Below, piece by piece: positions 32,098 to 43,988 of a DNA stretch of 64,000 nucleotides. The DNA is from Achatina immaculata. Lineage: Eukaryota; Mollusca; Gastropoda; Stylommatophora; Achatinidae. Position numbers and translations under genes: made by a program. How positions within the stretch are numbered: position 1 is the stretch's first letter; each line of letters starts with the position of its first letter. The notes under the pieces are model-generated. The model was given only the letters and a program-made list of their open reading frames with translations. It did not search any database and was not told where the DNA came from. Where the stretch lies: assembly GCA_009760885.1 (NCBI GenBank), contig CM019692.1, forward strand, positions 47,718,430-47,782,429. The letters run 5' to 3'.

Positions 32098-33392
32098 TGA
32101 CAGTTAAGTAATGATACAAATTATATAAAAAATAAAATAAACAACAGTTAAGATATAACTTGTATTTTATTCAAAGTAAGCCCCATGTGCATTAATACAG
32201 CGAGTGGCACGATCTAACAAATACTGGAAAGACCTCGCAGTTCTTCTGTTGGTATGGCGTTAAACTCGATGTTACGGCCCTCTGGATGTCATCAGCATCG
32301 TCAAAGAAGCGTCCTTTCAACGGTAAGGTTAATTTTGGGAATAGAAAATAATCGCAGAGAGACAAATCTGGGGAATAGGGTGGATGATTGAGAACACATA
32401 CTTGTTTTTGGGCCAAACATTCCTGTACATCTGTCGCTTGGTGAGCCGGTCCATTATCATGAAGAAAGAAAAAGCTGCCAGGTGTTGAATACTCGGGTCC
32501 TACTCGGAGAATCCTTTTCAATAGGCGTTTCAAAATACTTAAATAAACTTTGGCAGTGACAGTCTGTCCCTCTGGAATAAATTCTTTGTGAATATCTCCT
32601 TTGCTGTAATAAAAGCACACCAACATTGCTTTCACTTTCGACTTTTGAAGACGAATTTGTCTGCCTTTTGGTGATGATGATGATTTCCACTGAGCACTTT
32701 CGGCGTTTAGTTGTAGGATCATAGCGCAAAATCATATTTCATCCTCTGCAACAATCAAATTTAAGAAATGTTTATTTGTGCGACACGTTTTGATGACGTC
32801 TTTTGCATACTCAACACGCTGATGTTTTTGGATATCAGACAACGAATGTGGTAGAAACCGGCAAGCAACTTTTTTCATGCCCAAATCTTCCACTAAGATT
32901 TTACGAATAGTCTCTCGGTTAACACCAAATTCATCTGCCATCATCCTCACAGTCAAACAACGATCTTCTTGTATCCATTCTCTGATTTTTGCAATGAGTT
33001 CCTCAGTATGAACAGAAATTTGGCGTCCATGTTTAGTTGCATTTGTAATCGTTTCCACATCATTTTTGAATTGTGAATACCGCCTGAATATCTGTGCAGG
33101 AGATAAACAATTATCCTCATAAACTTGTCGCATCAATTCAACACTTTCAATGCATTTTTCCTGAGTTTTAAACAGAATTTAATGTTAGGTTTTTGCTCCA
33201 TGCTGATTACGTAACAATGCACCTCTAACTAGGGCAACAAAATGGTGGCTTGTTTGTCGCTTGCTTATCGGGCGGCGATGAAAAGTTGCCAGATAATAGA
33301 TAAAGGCTGCCTCTTTGGATTAAATGCTTTGCTTCATAGATGGCAGTCTTTATCATAATAAAATCAATCTCATTACTTAATTGTCTGACCTT
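32098..33392 (-). mobile_element. mariner transposon, decayed, inserted in an AT repeat
   Basis: The transposase on the minus strand starts near 33202 ('MEQKPNIKFC'), continues after a frameshift as 'ELMRQVYEDN', 'WIQEDRCLTVRMMADEFGVN', 'LIVAEDE' (first catalytic Asp), 'FFFLHDNGPAHQATDVQECL' (second Asp), 'HPPYSPDLSLCDYFLFPKL' (third Asp, D34D type), and ends in shifted frames 'RATRCINAHGAYFE'. At least three frameshifts and one stop inactivate it. Terminal inverted repeats: 'GACAGTTAAGTAATGATACA' at the left and 'GACAATTAAGTAATGAGATT' (reverse complement of the right end). TA runs flank both sides. Confidence 0.92.
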
Positions 33393-33393
33393 G

Positions 33394-33395
<2 letters not shown>

Positions 33396-33440
<45 letters not shown>
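33396..33440. repeat. (AT)n microsatellite
   Basis: About 22 TA units on the right flank of the mariner. The run at 32080-32098 is its left flank. Confidence 0.95.
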
Positions 33441-33445
<5 letters not shown>

Positions 33446-34637
33446 TTGACAACAATGCACTTTGTGCTTGTAAACTCTTACATTATGTGCATCGCTCAAA
33501 ACTTTGTGATTTCGCAGCAGAAGTCCAGAACTTGGCGCGGGCATTTACGAATTTTTCTACATTCTGAACACCCGATCCACTAATGAGCAGATAAAGGGAC
33601 ACAACACAAAATGAAGTGGGTCCTGCGTTATTCAGCGCGCATGCACGTGCAAAGAGCTACATATACTCGTTAATGTTTTATTTCATTAAAACGTAGCTTC
33701 ACTATTTTATCACCAAATTCTGACATCTCCTACCCCCGCCCGCCCCCCCCCCCAAACACACACACAGACACACATATGTGTATATTTTATTCACAATTTA
33801 AACATTACTTTTTGACACACTTTCGTTTATGAGGCAGAAAAAATATCAAAGTAGGATCATAAGTTCAGTTTTAATATTATTTTCGTAAAGTAATACAGAT
33901 TACTGGATTACTGGAGACAGCCTACACATATTACTGGAGACAATCTATATTTTTTTTAAACCAACCATCGCTCTTACATCAACGAGATTATATAATTGAA
34001 AGGTTAGCTTACTTCTTATTTTAAATTTGTTTGATCGTTTTCTGGCCCTGTTTTGTATATCTGAAGCCACTATTTATAATCCTCCCATCTGCCTCTTAGT
34101 GCGTCATAAATCAAGCCCAGAGTCTCAGTCATTTGCATTTAGAAATACTCTCCAACGTCTGGCCCGGAATTCCACGTTTAGAGCCGAATCTATAATTATT
34201 TATGGTGCCTCCACTGGTTTGAAATATACAATATAGAAATCTGATTATACTGGTTGCTCTGGCATAAGAGCAGGTTAGCGTTGTGCAGGCTTGCCAGGTT
34301 GGATTAACAGTCAATAAAGCTAGATTTGGCGTATCAGAAATTTAAAAGGCAATGCATTACGAATCATAGCATAGTGCGAAGGGAAATCCGGCTTTGGATT
34401 TTGAATTCTGTGTTCGGGTAACTTTTCAACGGCATATCGGAAGCTGAGTGCTGTACGGAAGACTACCCGATAGCAGCAGCAGGCACTGGTAAACATTCTT
34501 CGTATTGTACAATGAAGTAACGTTGGGATCACGCTGTCAACTTTTTTTTTTGTTTTGCCAACGTTAACAGCGTCACATTTATTACTTTATATTAACATTA
34601 ATTTGATGTTATATTGTATAAATCTTCCTGTTTTATT
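33441..34637. other. No gene seen
   Basis: Unique-looking sequence with a poly-C/CA tract at 33731-33778. Short frames only. Confidence 0.45.
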
Positions 34638-34802
34638 AGGGCACCTGGGTAGCGAAGTAAATAGTGAACTCGTCTCTGATACCTTAAGGTCGGTGCATTG
34701 ATTCAGTCCAGTTAACCGACTGCAGAAATGAGGACCTGACTCCTGCTACAGCTATAGTAGGAAATACAACCAGGCGTGATAAAGATCACACCACTTTTTG
34801 GT
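34638..34802 (+). mobile_element. tRNA-derived SINE, type 3, copy 2 (degenerate)
   Basis: 'GGGTAGCGAAGTAAATAGTG' (A-box region), a damaged B box ('GATTCAGTCC') and the type 3 body 'GACTGCAGAAATGAGGACCT' and 'CCAGGCGTGATAAAGATCAC'. Confidence 0.7.
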
Positions 34803-35782
34803 GTGCCAGTTTGTCAAGGAAAATATGCGTATTAACCCTCTATTTCTCTCTCTGTCTGCCTCTCCCTCTATGTCTCTCCCTCTCTCTTTCTGTCGAGGTC
34901 GCTGTCACACCCTCTCTCACTCTTTCCGTCTCTCTGTCTGTTCCTCTCTCTCTCTCTCTCTTTTTTCTATCTGCCTGTCTGTCCCTTTCTGTCTTGATGG
35001 ATCTGTCTCTCGCTGTCTCTCCCTATCTCTTTCTGTCTCTCTTTATTTTTTACGTTTAGTTCATGTAGTTACTTAAATCAGAATGTGGAGTGTACGGACA
35101 AGAGATGATTTATTTATTTGCTATTAAGAAATGCTGACTGACTGTGACTGAGTGAAAGCTGTATGATGAAGGGCAGAATGTTAGACGGGCCTGCGTGTCC
35201 AATTTTTAACCCTTTGAAAATAAAGTATGTTCGCTCGTTCTTTTTCTGTCTCCCCCACCCCCCCCCCTCTCTCTCTCTCTCTTCTTTGCCAGACAATCTA
35301 CGTTCATTTTTTTACATGATTCTTCTTTCTTTCTTTTTTTTTTGGGGGGGGGGGGTTGGGGGTAGGATGGGGGGTTATCTTTTCCTTTCCTTTTTTTTAA
35401 ACACATTCCCTTAATCCTTGCTTTGCATTCATCAAAACGTACCTTTGATGTACCATAAATCGATCAGAATATTGAATTACCTACTCTTGATGGTTTTCTC
35501 GAAGAATTTGATTTTGAAAGCTGGGTTCGAAATAGTGCACACGAGCACTTAATGCTGGCACTTGCCTGAGTTAATCTTTTGATCTCCTGTAAGGTGTGGA
35601 ATACGCGCTGGTATCTATTTCTGAGACTTTGATCGATGTTTAAAATAAAGTCCCCTAGGAAATTGACCGCTCATAAACCATTGTTATGAAAGATTTCAGT
35701 TCATTAATAAAAGTATTTTTAAATGAAAGACGAGATGTATGGAAAATATGATATTGTCCCCTACTCTTTGAGTGGTAAATTT
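34803..35782. other. Low-complexity region, no gene seen
   Basis: CT/TCTG-rich stretches (34830-35045, 35255-35285) and G and T runs (35336-35360). The rest is featureless. Confidence 0.6.
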
Positions 35783-36137
35783 GGGGAAACAACACTCACT
35801 GGGTTAGTGACCCATAGCTGGCTTACTAGCGTCAGGGTTGGCGAGCCAAACCCAAACAAACCCTGTCCCACTTCTCCGTTGGTACCCCCAGACCACCACC
35901 CCAACCCCTTGTAACATGCCTAGCCTGGCTAACAGTGCAGGAATTGCCATAGTTCCCATGGCAACTGAGCTTGATTTTAAAAAAAAGAAAAGTATTGCGC
36001 ATCCTATGAGTTTTATCTCCACTCAGAGATTGAAAATGAAAAGCCGCCTTAGCCCGCTCCCAATCCGACATGCTGCTATGCCTCGACATCTTCAAAGCGT
36101 CAGCTGCAAAGAGCACCTGCTCGCAGTTAGAGGGAAA
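35783..36137 (+). repeat. Dispersed repeat X, copy 3
   Basis: Shares 'TTAGTGACCCATAGCTGGCT', 'CCTGTCCCACTTCTCCGTTG', 'CCATAGTTCCCATGGCAACT', 'TGCTATGCCTCGACATCTTC' and 'CTGCTCGCAGTTAGAGG'. It is followed by a short (AAG)n at 36137-36160. The central part has an AAAAAAG insertion. Confidence 0.86.
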
Positions 36138-36160
36138 AGAAGAAGAAGAAGAAGAAGAAT

Positions 36161-37409
36161 GGTAAATTTATTCCTATTATTAGCACGCCCCCCCCCCCCA
36201 CCAAGGTTTTGTGTAATCTTCTTTGTAGCTCATATTTTACTTCTGAAACGCCACAGTTTTTGGTTCTGTTTAACTTACACGAAACATTAGCTTTCTGATC
36301 TATGGCAAGATCTAACTTTCCTCTGCGTGATTCATAACATCAGCCGGTCTTGATTTCTCAGCGCTATCTTCATATATTTTATATACAGTATATTATCATT
36401 CCGAATGTTGGACGCGTTTAGAGATATCAATTATAGTATACTTTTTCACGGCGAAAAGCGACGTTCTCTGGCATTTCTCAAATGTAATCTCAACAGTTCC
36501 CCCCCCCCCCCTCCAAAAGTAATATTTCAAATTAAATGGCTGTTTTAATGTTACGTGTGTGATTTAACCCAAATGACATACAGAAGTTGTAGCAACACAT
36601 TATTCCAGATGGAACAGAATTCTGGAGAACAACCAGAAAAGTGGCTAAACTGTCCTTACCTCACGAAACCTGATTGAAAGATTCTAAACTGTAGGTCACA
36701 ATTAACAAAGACCTTCTTACCTTGTCAAAGACCTTCTTAACCTAAGCTTGAAAGAGAAGAGGGGGGCGAGCACAGACCCTGGAACTTTGGTGGTCGTAAA
36801 CTCTGAGAACTTTGATTTTCCCGATCGCCGGGTTTACGAGTTTTCACTGTTTTTCCCTTGTGCCAGAGAATGAAACGTACAGGTCCTCTTCAGCTCTTCT
36901 ACATCTCCATACAGAATGTGGGTGATTGAGGAGTTTGGTGGTATAAGGTTCTTCCGAAGGTCCTTCAATGCACTGCGGTCCAACAGGTTGTGCTTAACGG
37001 TTTCCTCTTCTTAAACTCTAAGAAAGATCCAAGTACAACGGCTCGAATATCCTAGAGATAGGCATTTCAGAGAAAAAAAACAAGAGGCTGGCCAAAGACA
37101 ATCCGGGCGATGTATTGTTTAAGAGACAGTATACAACACCAGCGTAAGCACCATATAAAGCTCACTGCAGCGTGTGTGAAGAATGTGTTAGTGTCTCCAA
37201 GAAAAAAACAAGATATACGGGACAATGACTGTTTTCTCGATCGACGGAGTTGATATCGTCACGGCTTCACAGAATGAAAACTTCGAGTTTTGCCCCCGTC
37301 ACCAGCCGCTTCCATTAGTCAAAGTTTTTTGCTTGCGCTACAGAGTAAGTGCACCGAGCTGAGATCCTTCCTCACAGAAGACGTGCAAGGTAATACACTT
37401 TTTTAAAAG
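36161..37409. other. No gene seen
   Basis: Unique-looking DNA with poly-C runs at 36188 and 36500. I found no domain, exon pair or repeat match. Confidence 0.45.
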
Positions 37410-37912
37410 GGGAGGGGTGGGGGTGGGAGGTTATGCGAATCAAATGATTTAGAGGAGGGGTGGGTGTGGGTGTATGTGAATCAAATGATTTAGAGGAGGG
37501 TTGGGTGTGTGTGTATGTGAATCAAATGATTTAGAGGAGGGTTGGGTGTGAGTGTATGTGAATCAAATGATTTAGAGGAGGGGTGGGTGTGGGTGTATGT
37601 GAATCAAATGATTTAGAGGAGGGTTGGGTGTGGGTGTATGTGAATCAAATGATTTAGAGGAGGGGTGGGTGTGGGTATATGTGAATCAAATGATTTAGAG
37701 GAGGGTTGGATGTGGGTGTATGTGAATCAAATGATTTAGTGGAGGGGTGGGGGTGGGAGGTTATGTGAATCAAATGATTTAGAGGAGGGGTGGGTGTGGG
37801 TGTATGTGAATCAAATGATTTAGAGGAAGGTTGGGTGTGGGTGTATGTGAATCAAATGATTTAGTGGAGGGGTGGGGGTGGGTGTATGTGAATCAAATGA
37901 TTTGAGGAAGGG
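37410..37912. repeat. 41-bp minisatellite I, about 12 copies
   Basis: Unit: 'AGAGGAGGGTTGGGTGTGGG' + 'TGTATGTGAATCAAATGATT' + 'T'. G-rich half and AT-rich half. A variant 'GGGGTGGGGGTGGGAGG' occurs at the first unit and again near 37742. Confidence 0.94.
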
Positions 37913-38769
37913 GGGGGGGTGGTATGGAATTCGAACTCTGGACAACAGCTTTACTTTGTCCTTCCTCTTGTGAAGTGTCCACGGGAGATGCATTTGGCGT
38001 AAAGAAAAAAAAACAAAACAATTGTTGGACTAAAGTCTTCCAGAGAGGAAGACCTTCAAATTACAAGACCTTTTTTTTTATATTATTAAACTAACGGCTT
38101 CGAACCAATTTAACCCTCAAAATTCTTCACGCAAGAATTAATACCTTGTTTAGTGTTCCTGATACCTCATAAATATTTCTATTACAAACCAGACGTATGT
38201 TCACAATGTTCACATTTTAAAGAACGTTTTTTTTTTTGTTTTTGTTTTATCAGTATCATTTGTTCTATAATACGTGCCGTTCCTTACTCGCGATCACAAT
38301 CCAAATATTGATACAAGCATTCGGAACATGAACGTTTACGGTGTATTTAATCTTGACACGAGGGCTTTTATGGAATGTTGACGCGTGGGTTTCAGTAAGG
38401 AGACAAAACAGGTCATTAAATGTGTTAACATGAATTCTGGTTCTAAAAGTGTGTATTCAGTAATTTTCTTCATCGTGTCAAGGTCAGTGCTTGGCTTGTT
38501 TCATCTTCAGAGACAGGGAAAAGTTGCCAGATTGGTTAAACTTAATTGGTTATTTGATATTTAGCGTGTGTGTCGTAGTTCTAAAATAAATAAATACCCT
38601 GTTAAAAGATTCCATTTTTTAATTGGACAATTTTCTTTCTGCGTCACAATCCCAAATAGATACGCCAAGAACTGATAATTCACCGTATGAGAAACACCGA
38701 ATATTTATTTGGAATATCATGTTGTTGCTTGATAGAAAAAAAAATACAACTATATTTTGAATGCGTGAA
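37913..38769. other. No gene seen
   Basis: Sequence between two unrelated 41-bp arrays. AT-rich, without recognisable coding capacity. Confidence 0.45.
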
Positions 38770-40005
38770 GTTCACAGGCCAGTTTTAAGCTTCTGAAGAA
38801 CGTGACCGGATGTGATAAAACAGTCTTAAGCTCCCGAAGGCCGTGGCTGGATGTGATAAAACAGTTTTAAGCTCCCGATGGCCGTGACTGGATGTGATAA
38901 AACAGTTTTAAGCTCCCGATGGCCGTGACTGGATGTGATAAAACAGTTTTAAGCTTGCGAAGGCCGTGGCTTGATGTGATAAAACAGTTTTAAGCTTGCG
39001 AAGGCCGTGGCTGGATGTGATAAAACAGTTTTAAGCTTGCGAAGGCCGTGGCTGGATGTGATAAAACAGTTTTAAGCTTGCGAAGGCCGTGGCTTGATGT
39101 GATAAAACAGTTTTAAGCTTGCGAAGGCCGTGGCTGGATGTGATAAAACAGTTTTAAGCTTGCGAAGGCCGTGGCTGGATGTGATAAAACAGTTTTAAGC
39201 TCCCGAAGGCCGTGACTGGATGTGATAAAACAGTTTTAAGCTTGCGAAGGCCGTGGCTGGATGTGATAAAACAGTTTTAAGCTTGCGAAGGCCGTGGCTT
39301 GATGTGATAAAACAGTTTTAAGCTTGCGAAGGCCGTGGCTGGATGTGATAAAACAGTTTTAAGCTTGCGAAGGCCGTGGCTGGATGTGATAAAACAGTTT
39401 TAAGCTTGCGAAGGCCGTGGCTTGATGTGATAAAACAGTTTTAAGCTTGCGAAGGCCGTGGCTGGATGTGATAAAACAGTTTTAAGCTTGCGAAGGCCGT
39501 GGCTGGATGTGATAAAACAGTTTTAAGCTCCCGAAGGCCGTGACTGGATGTGATAAAACAGTTTTAAGCTTGCGAAGGCCGTGGCTTGATGTGATAAAAC
39601 AGTTTTAAGCTTGCGAAGGCCGTGGCTGGATGTGATAAAACAGTTTTAAGCTTGCGAAGGCCGTGGCTTGATGTGATAAAACAGTTTTAAGCTTGCGAAG
39701 GCCGTGGCTGGATGTGATAAAACAGTTTTAAGCTTGCAAAGGTCGTGGCTGGATGTGATAAAACAGTTTTAAGCTTGCAAAGGCCGTGGCTGGATGTGAT
39801 AAAACAGTTTTAAGCTTGCAAAGGTCGTGGCTGGATGTGATAAAACAGTTTTAAGCTTGCAAAGGCCGTGGCTGGGTGTGATAAAACAGTTTTAAGCTTC
39901 TGAAGGCCGTGACATGGATGTAATAAAACAGCTTGTTAAGCTTGCAAAGGTTGTGACTGGATGTTTTAAGCTTGCGAAGGCCGTGACTGGAATATGACAA
40001 AGACA
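38770..40005. repeat. 41-bp minisatellite II, about 30 copies
   Basis: Unit: 'GTGATAAAACAGTTTTAAGC' + 'TTGCGAAGGCCGTGGCTGGA' + 'T'. Diagnostic variants (GGCTTGATG, GACTGGATG, CTCCCGAAGG) recur at regular multiples, for example T-G-G trimers of 123 bp. The last units decay (39890-40005). It includes the near-palindrome AAAACAGTTTT. Confidence 0.95.
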
Positions 40006-40084
40006 AACAACTAACGAAAAGCCTGTTATTCTGTAAGTATTGTCAACAGTATCCGTTAATTTTCCTCATTTTTTTCTAATTTTG

Positions 40085-40330
40085 TTGCATTAAATCTTCT
40101 TCTTCTTCTTCGTCTTCTTCTTCTTCTTCTTCTTCTTCTTCTTCTTCTTCTTCTTCTTCAGCTTTCGAAGTGATTAAGGCTAATTGTTGCAGACAAAGTT
40201 CGCCTCCATTCCTTTCTAATCTTATCTCTCCAGGTGGTGACACCAATTTCCTTTACATCCTCTTCTATGTGGTCTTTCCATCTCTGTCTTGGTCTACCCC
40301 CTTGGTCTCCGCAACGCTAATCTTTTTTTT
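40085..40330 (-). mobile_element. LINE family D, 3' end with (GAA)n tail
   Basis: Minus strand: 'GRPRQRWKDHIEEDVKEIGV', 'TTWRDKIRKEWRRTLSATI' and 'SLNHFES', then (GAA)n (40098-40159 on plus as CTT). Confidence 0.82.
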
Positions 40331-41038
40331 TTCCTTAACGGAGATGAGGTCGTTGGCCATATGTTTCAACTCCCAACCTGGAGAACACGGGTGTAAGTTT
40401 CCTTTGACCCCTACCCGTGCAGACCTTCTCAGTTTGTCTGGACCTACCAGAAATATAACTCCCGCTGGTATAGCTTTGGGGGTGGTCAGGATACGCAAGC
40501 TGTCACGCCACGACAAGGCACCCGCACCACGTGACTGTTGCATCTTATTTATCGCTGAAATGACCTCCTTAACGAAATACTTTTAATAGTTCTCTCTGAA
40601 ACGTGCGATATTCTATAAGTGAGCGTATTGTCAATAATACCCCTCAATGTTTCCGTTTTTCTAACTCAATAGCTTCTAACCATCTGAGCCCCAAGATTTA
40701 TGTTTAAATACCAGAGTTTTAGAATCCATAGTGATAGAGGACTTTGAGGATTAAAAAATTTTTGTTGTGCTATACACCTGATATGGACTCTGATGGCGTC
40801 TCATTTTCAAGGTACAGAGTTTTTATTCTCTCATCAAGGATGTGTCGTTTCAGTATACTATACTAGTTTTCTAACTAAGGTCTTAGTTTCAAAGAATTCT
40901 GTTACAGTACTTCCCTCATACCGGTGAATACTCTGCGTTTTGAGAAGCGGTTTCTCAGAAAGACAGTGTGCTAGGCAACCATTTTTTTTTTTTAAAGATG
41001 GATGGCCTGGTCAAAAGGATTAAGACAAGATTCAATGG
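40331..41038. other. No gene supported
   Basis: A minus-strand frame at 40543-40265 is open for 92 codons and has GC-rich, protein-like composition in its middle ('LTTPKAIPAGVIFLVGPDKL'). It has no recognised domain and may be a repeat. 40560-41038 shows nothing. Confidence 0.35.
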
Positions 41039-41205
41039 TTGTTGTGCCACGTCATAGCGGAGGTTGTGCCACGACATAGCGGAGGTTGTGCCACGACATA
41101 GCGGAGGTTGTGCCACGACATAGCGGAGGTTGTGCCACGATATAGCGGAGGTTGTGCCACGACATAGCGGAGGTTGTGCCACGATATAGCGGAGGTTGTC
41201 TCAAC
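41039..41205. repeat. 22-bp minisatellite, about 7 copies
   Basis: Unit: 'GGAGGTTGTGCCACGACATA' + 'GC', with CGATATA and CGTCATA variants. Confidence 0.93.
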
Positions 41206-42204
41206 CGTCTTGTTCATAAACCTGTTTCCAGCCATCTTTTAGTTCGGTTAGTTGCCTCTCGGCCACTTCATCTGTTTGTTAAATTCACTGTGATCTTTCT
41301 CATCCTTCTTCTTTCTATTTCCGACAATTTCATTAATAGTGTACACACCCTCTCTCCCTCCCTCTCTCTCTTTCCCATTCTCTCTCCCTCTCCGTCTCTT
41401 TCTCTCTCTCCCTCTTCCCCTATCCTTTATATTGTTATTCATGCTGACCTCTTCTTGTGAAAAAAAAAGAAAAACCGAAAAAAAACCCTGACCTTTGACA
41501 CTTGTCCCCGATATTCTACACTGATATTTCCGTTCTTGAGACTACCATTGTGAATTCTTTCACCACAGCGGGCGGTTGACACCACGGCAAACGCGGATCG
41601 ATATTATTGTTTTTCATGTTATGGCCAAATGTTATATCTCTATTGTTCACATAATGTTATATCTCTATTATTCACATATTACCTAACTACATACATATAT
41701 TTTCTCTTTTCTCATAAATCATTTCCTCATTTTCATGTAATTCTCCCTATCTTTGATCGTTAGAAAATCTCTCATTTTGGCGAGACTCGGCTTATATAAT
41801 GTGTGCTCAATTTGTGTTTATGCAAAGATGGTTTCTATGAGACTGTCACAACAATGGCGGAAACAGCTGTCACTATTGCAAGACTGTGGGACTTAATACT
41901 CTAAGGTTAGTCTTTTTTTTTCCCCTCTCAAAAGTAAATTAGAAAGTATTTGGTTTGTATTAAGCAGTTGGGGCATGCTAATTTTATCTTTCAGAATAAA
42001 GGCAGATATAATAAATTGGAAATAATATACATGAATACTGAGAGAGAGAGAGAGAGAGACAGAGAGACAGAGACAGAGACAGACAGAGACAGAGAGGTGA
42101 AATAAGCAATGGTTTAACAGACGTGATAGACAAGCATCATTGATATAGATCTGGAGAGAAGCGATATCGACCACGTGTAAGAAAATCTCCGATTCCATAA
42201 TGAT
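41206..42204. other. No gene seen
   Basis: CT-rich runs at 41350-41425, a GA/CAGAGA microsatellite at 42038-42095, otherwise featureless. Confidence 0.5.
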
Positions 42205-42965
42205 AATCTTCTTCTTCTTCTTCTTCCGCTTCTAACACCAAGATCAGCCCGTGGTCCTATTGAATTTACTCCTGTGGTCCTACTGAATTTACTCCTGTGG
42301 TCCTTCGAGGACCACAAGTGGTTCAGATTATCGTGGGGTTTGGGACTATATTCTCGGTGGCTCACAGAAGCAGGATTGCGTGACACTGTGGTTTTCGTTG
42401 CACTAGTTTAGCCTAGAGTTGGACTTCCTCACCGGAAAACCTCGATTTGGTTTGGACATGAATATATACCCACCGGGTGAGAGGTGGTTGCCCATCCAGC
42501 CTAAAGTTGGACTTCCTCACCGGAAAACCGCGACGTGTTTTGGATATCAGTATATCTCCGCCGGGTGAGTGGTGATTGCCCATCTAGACTGCACTGATCC
42601 TGTGTCTCCGACTTCAGTATTTTCTGATCGTGGCCCTTACCCTTCCTGGTGGTGACCAGGACGGAGCTTTTGTCGAGGAGGACGAAACCTCACCACTAGT
42701 AAGTTTCATCCCTGGGTTAAGCCGGTTTAGGCATATTGCCCCAGTATGGGTGTATGTAGAACGTGGCCGGCCTCTAGAGCAGAGGTGCCGTGATATGAGT
42801 AGCCCTCACAGCGAGACTACAAGCTATACTGATTTAACTTCACTTAATCCTCTTCATTACCTTTTCCACGGCAGCAACGCACGGCAATCCTAATCGCATT
42901 TTTCTTCATTGGCCGGGAGGAGTTTCACCCCACGCACGGCAGCTGAAGAATTTCGCAAGCAGCAG
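42205..42965 (-). mobile_element. Hairpin-rich repeated element (element R), copy 1, fused to 18S rRNA
   Basis: On the minus strand it runs from the 18S junction at 42965 to a (GAA)n tail at about 42211-42225. Modules shared with 55085-56408: 'GGCCTCTAGAGCAGAGGTGC' (self-complementary CCTCT/AGAGG), 'CTTCCTCACCGGAAAACC' paired with 'CGCCGGGTGAG', and 'CACGCACGGCAGCTGAAGAA' at the 5' end. No coding capacity was found. The shared ends and GAA tail suggest a retrotransposed RNA on the minus strand. Confidence 0.75.
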
Positions 42966-43185
42966 TTTTGAACTAATAAAAGCCCTCTTTCCACGAGGGT
43001 TGGAGCTTGGTAAGCATGTATTAGCTCTAGAATTACCATAGTTATCCAGGTAGGATCGTGTCACATAAGGAACCTCGACTGATTTAATGAGCCTTTCGCG
43101 GTTTCACCGTGAGACATTGTGAACTTAGACATGCATGACTTAATCTTTGAGACAAGCATATGACTACTGGCAGGATCAACCAGAC
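42966..43185 (-). rRNA. 18S rRNA, first 220 nt only (truncated)
   Basis: The minus strand begins 'TCTGGTTGATCCTGCCAGTA', continues 'TCATATGCTTGTCTCAAAGA', 'AACCGCGAAAGGCTCATTAA', 'TAATTCTAGAGCTAATACAT' and stops at 'TTTTATTAGTTCAAAA'. Here the eukaryotic 18S would go on with a conserved CCAATCG-type sequence but element R begins instead. A few changes from the usual metazoan sequence (AAGTCATG, GAAAGGC) suggest a pseudogene copy. The rest of 18S is not in the window. Confidence 0.93.
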
Positions 43186-43322
43186 AGCTTTCTTCACCGA
43201 ACCTTAGTCGGATATCTGCCGACAGACCGACATAGGGCAAGGAAGACAGCGCTCTGCTCAGAGCGGATCCCTTTCTACCCCAGCGACGCTTCATTTCCTA
43301 TAACAACCGGCGGCGGCGGCCG

Positions 43323-43371
<49 letters not shown>

Positions 43372-43655
43372 TCTAACGAACGAGAAGAAAGCGTGGCTCC
43401 GACAACCAACGCACATTACATACTGCAGACCCAATACTCTTTGCGAGAGATAGGCTAATTTCGATATCATCGGCCGACAACACCGTAGTACACCACAGAC
43501 GCGTTAGCACGAACCTGGCTGGCTAGCCGTTTACAGGCTTCGCTCGACGGACAAACCACTCGCTTCTGCATCGAACCACTTTAACTCTCGCGGTCCAGGA
43601 AGGGAGCTAAGACCTTTCTCTCCACGCACGGAACTCTAGAGCGCTTTTTCCCCAA
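43186..43655 (-). other. Probable 5' external transcribed spacer of the rRNA gene
   Basis: GC-richer sequence directly upstream of the 18S 5' end, in rDNA order. It contains a (GA)n run (43325-43371) and GGCGGCGGCGG. Composition drops sharply at about 43655, the likely junction with unrelated DNA. The assignment rests on position, not on similarity. Confidence 0.6.
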
Positions 43656-43924
43656 AAGAACCATAATGATAATGAAATATTACCTTCCGTCCATGAGAGC
43701 TTTAAAGTGTTTAGTTGTACACATGTCAAATATAATAGAGGACGAAATAAAATTGCTTCAAGATCACCAGGACGTTCTCTTCAGAGAGCACAAGCTTGCT
43801 GTTCCAAAAGTCATTCAGATCAGTCATTGGTGGGTTTAGTGGTCTTGTTGATGGTAACATGGTTTCTAACTCAGAATGTCGCGGGTTAGTGACCAGCTTA
43901 TGGCACCCTCTAGGCAGTCTTTCC

Positions 43925-43988
43925 ATCTCTCTCTCTCTCTCTCTGTCTCTGTCTCTCTCTCTCTGTCTCTCTCTTTTTCTCTCTCTCA
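43925..43988. repeat. (CT)n/(CTGT) microsatellite, tail of LINE B
   Basis: CT with interspersed CTGT, adjoining the LINE B 3' end. Confidence 0.93.

Noticed and set aside
37410..40005. CRISPR-like regular spacing (41 bp)
   Set aside because: Contiguous minisatellite units without unique spacers.
40265..40543. 92-residue protein on the minus strand
   Set aside because: Protein-like composition but no known domain; adjacent to a LINE end and possibly a repeat, so not called as a gene.
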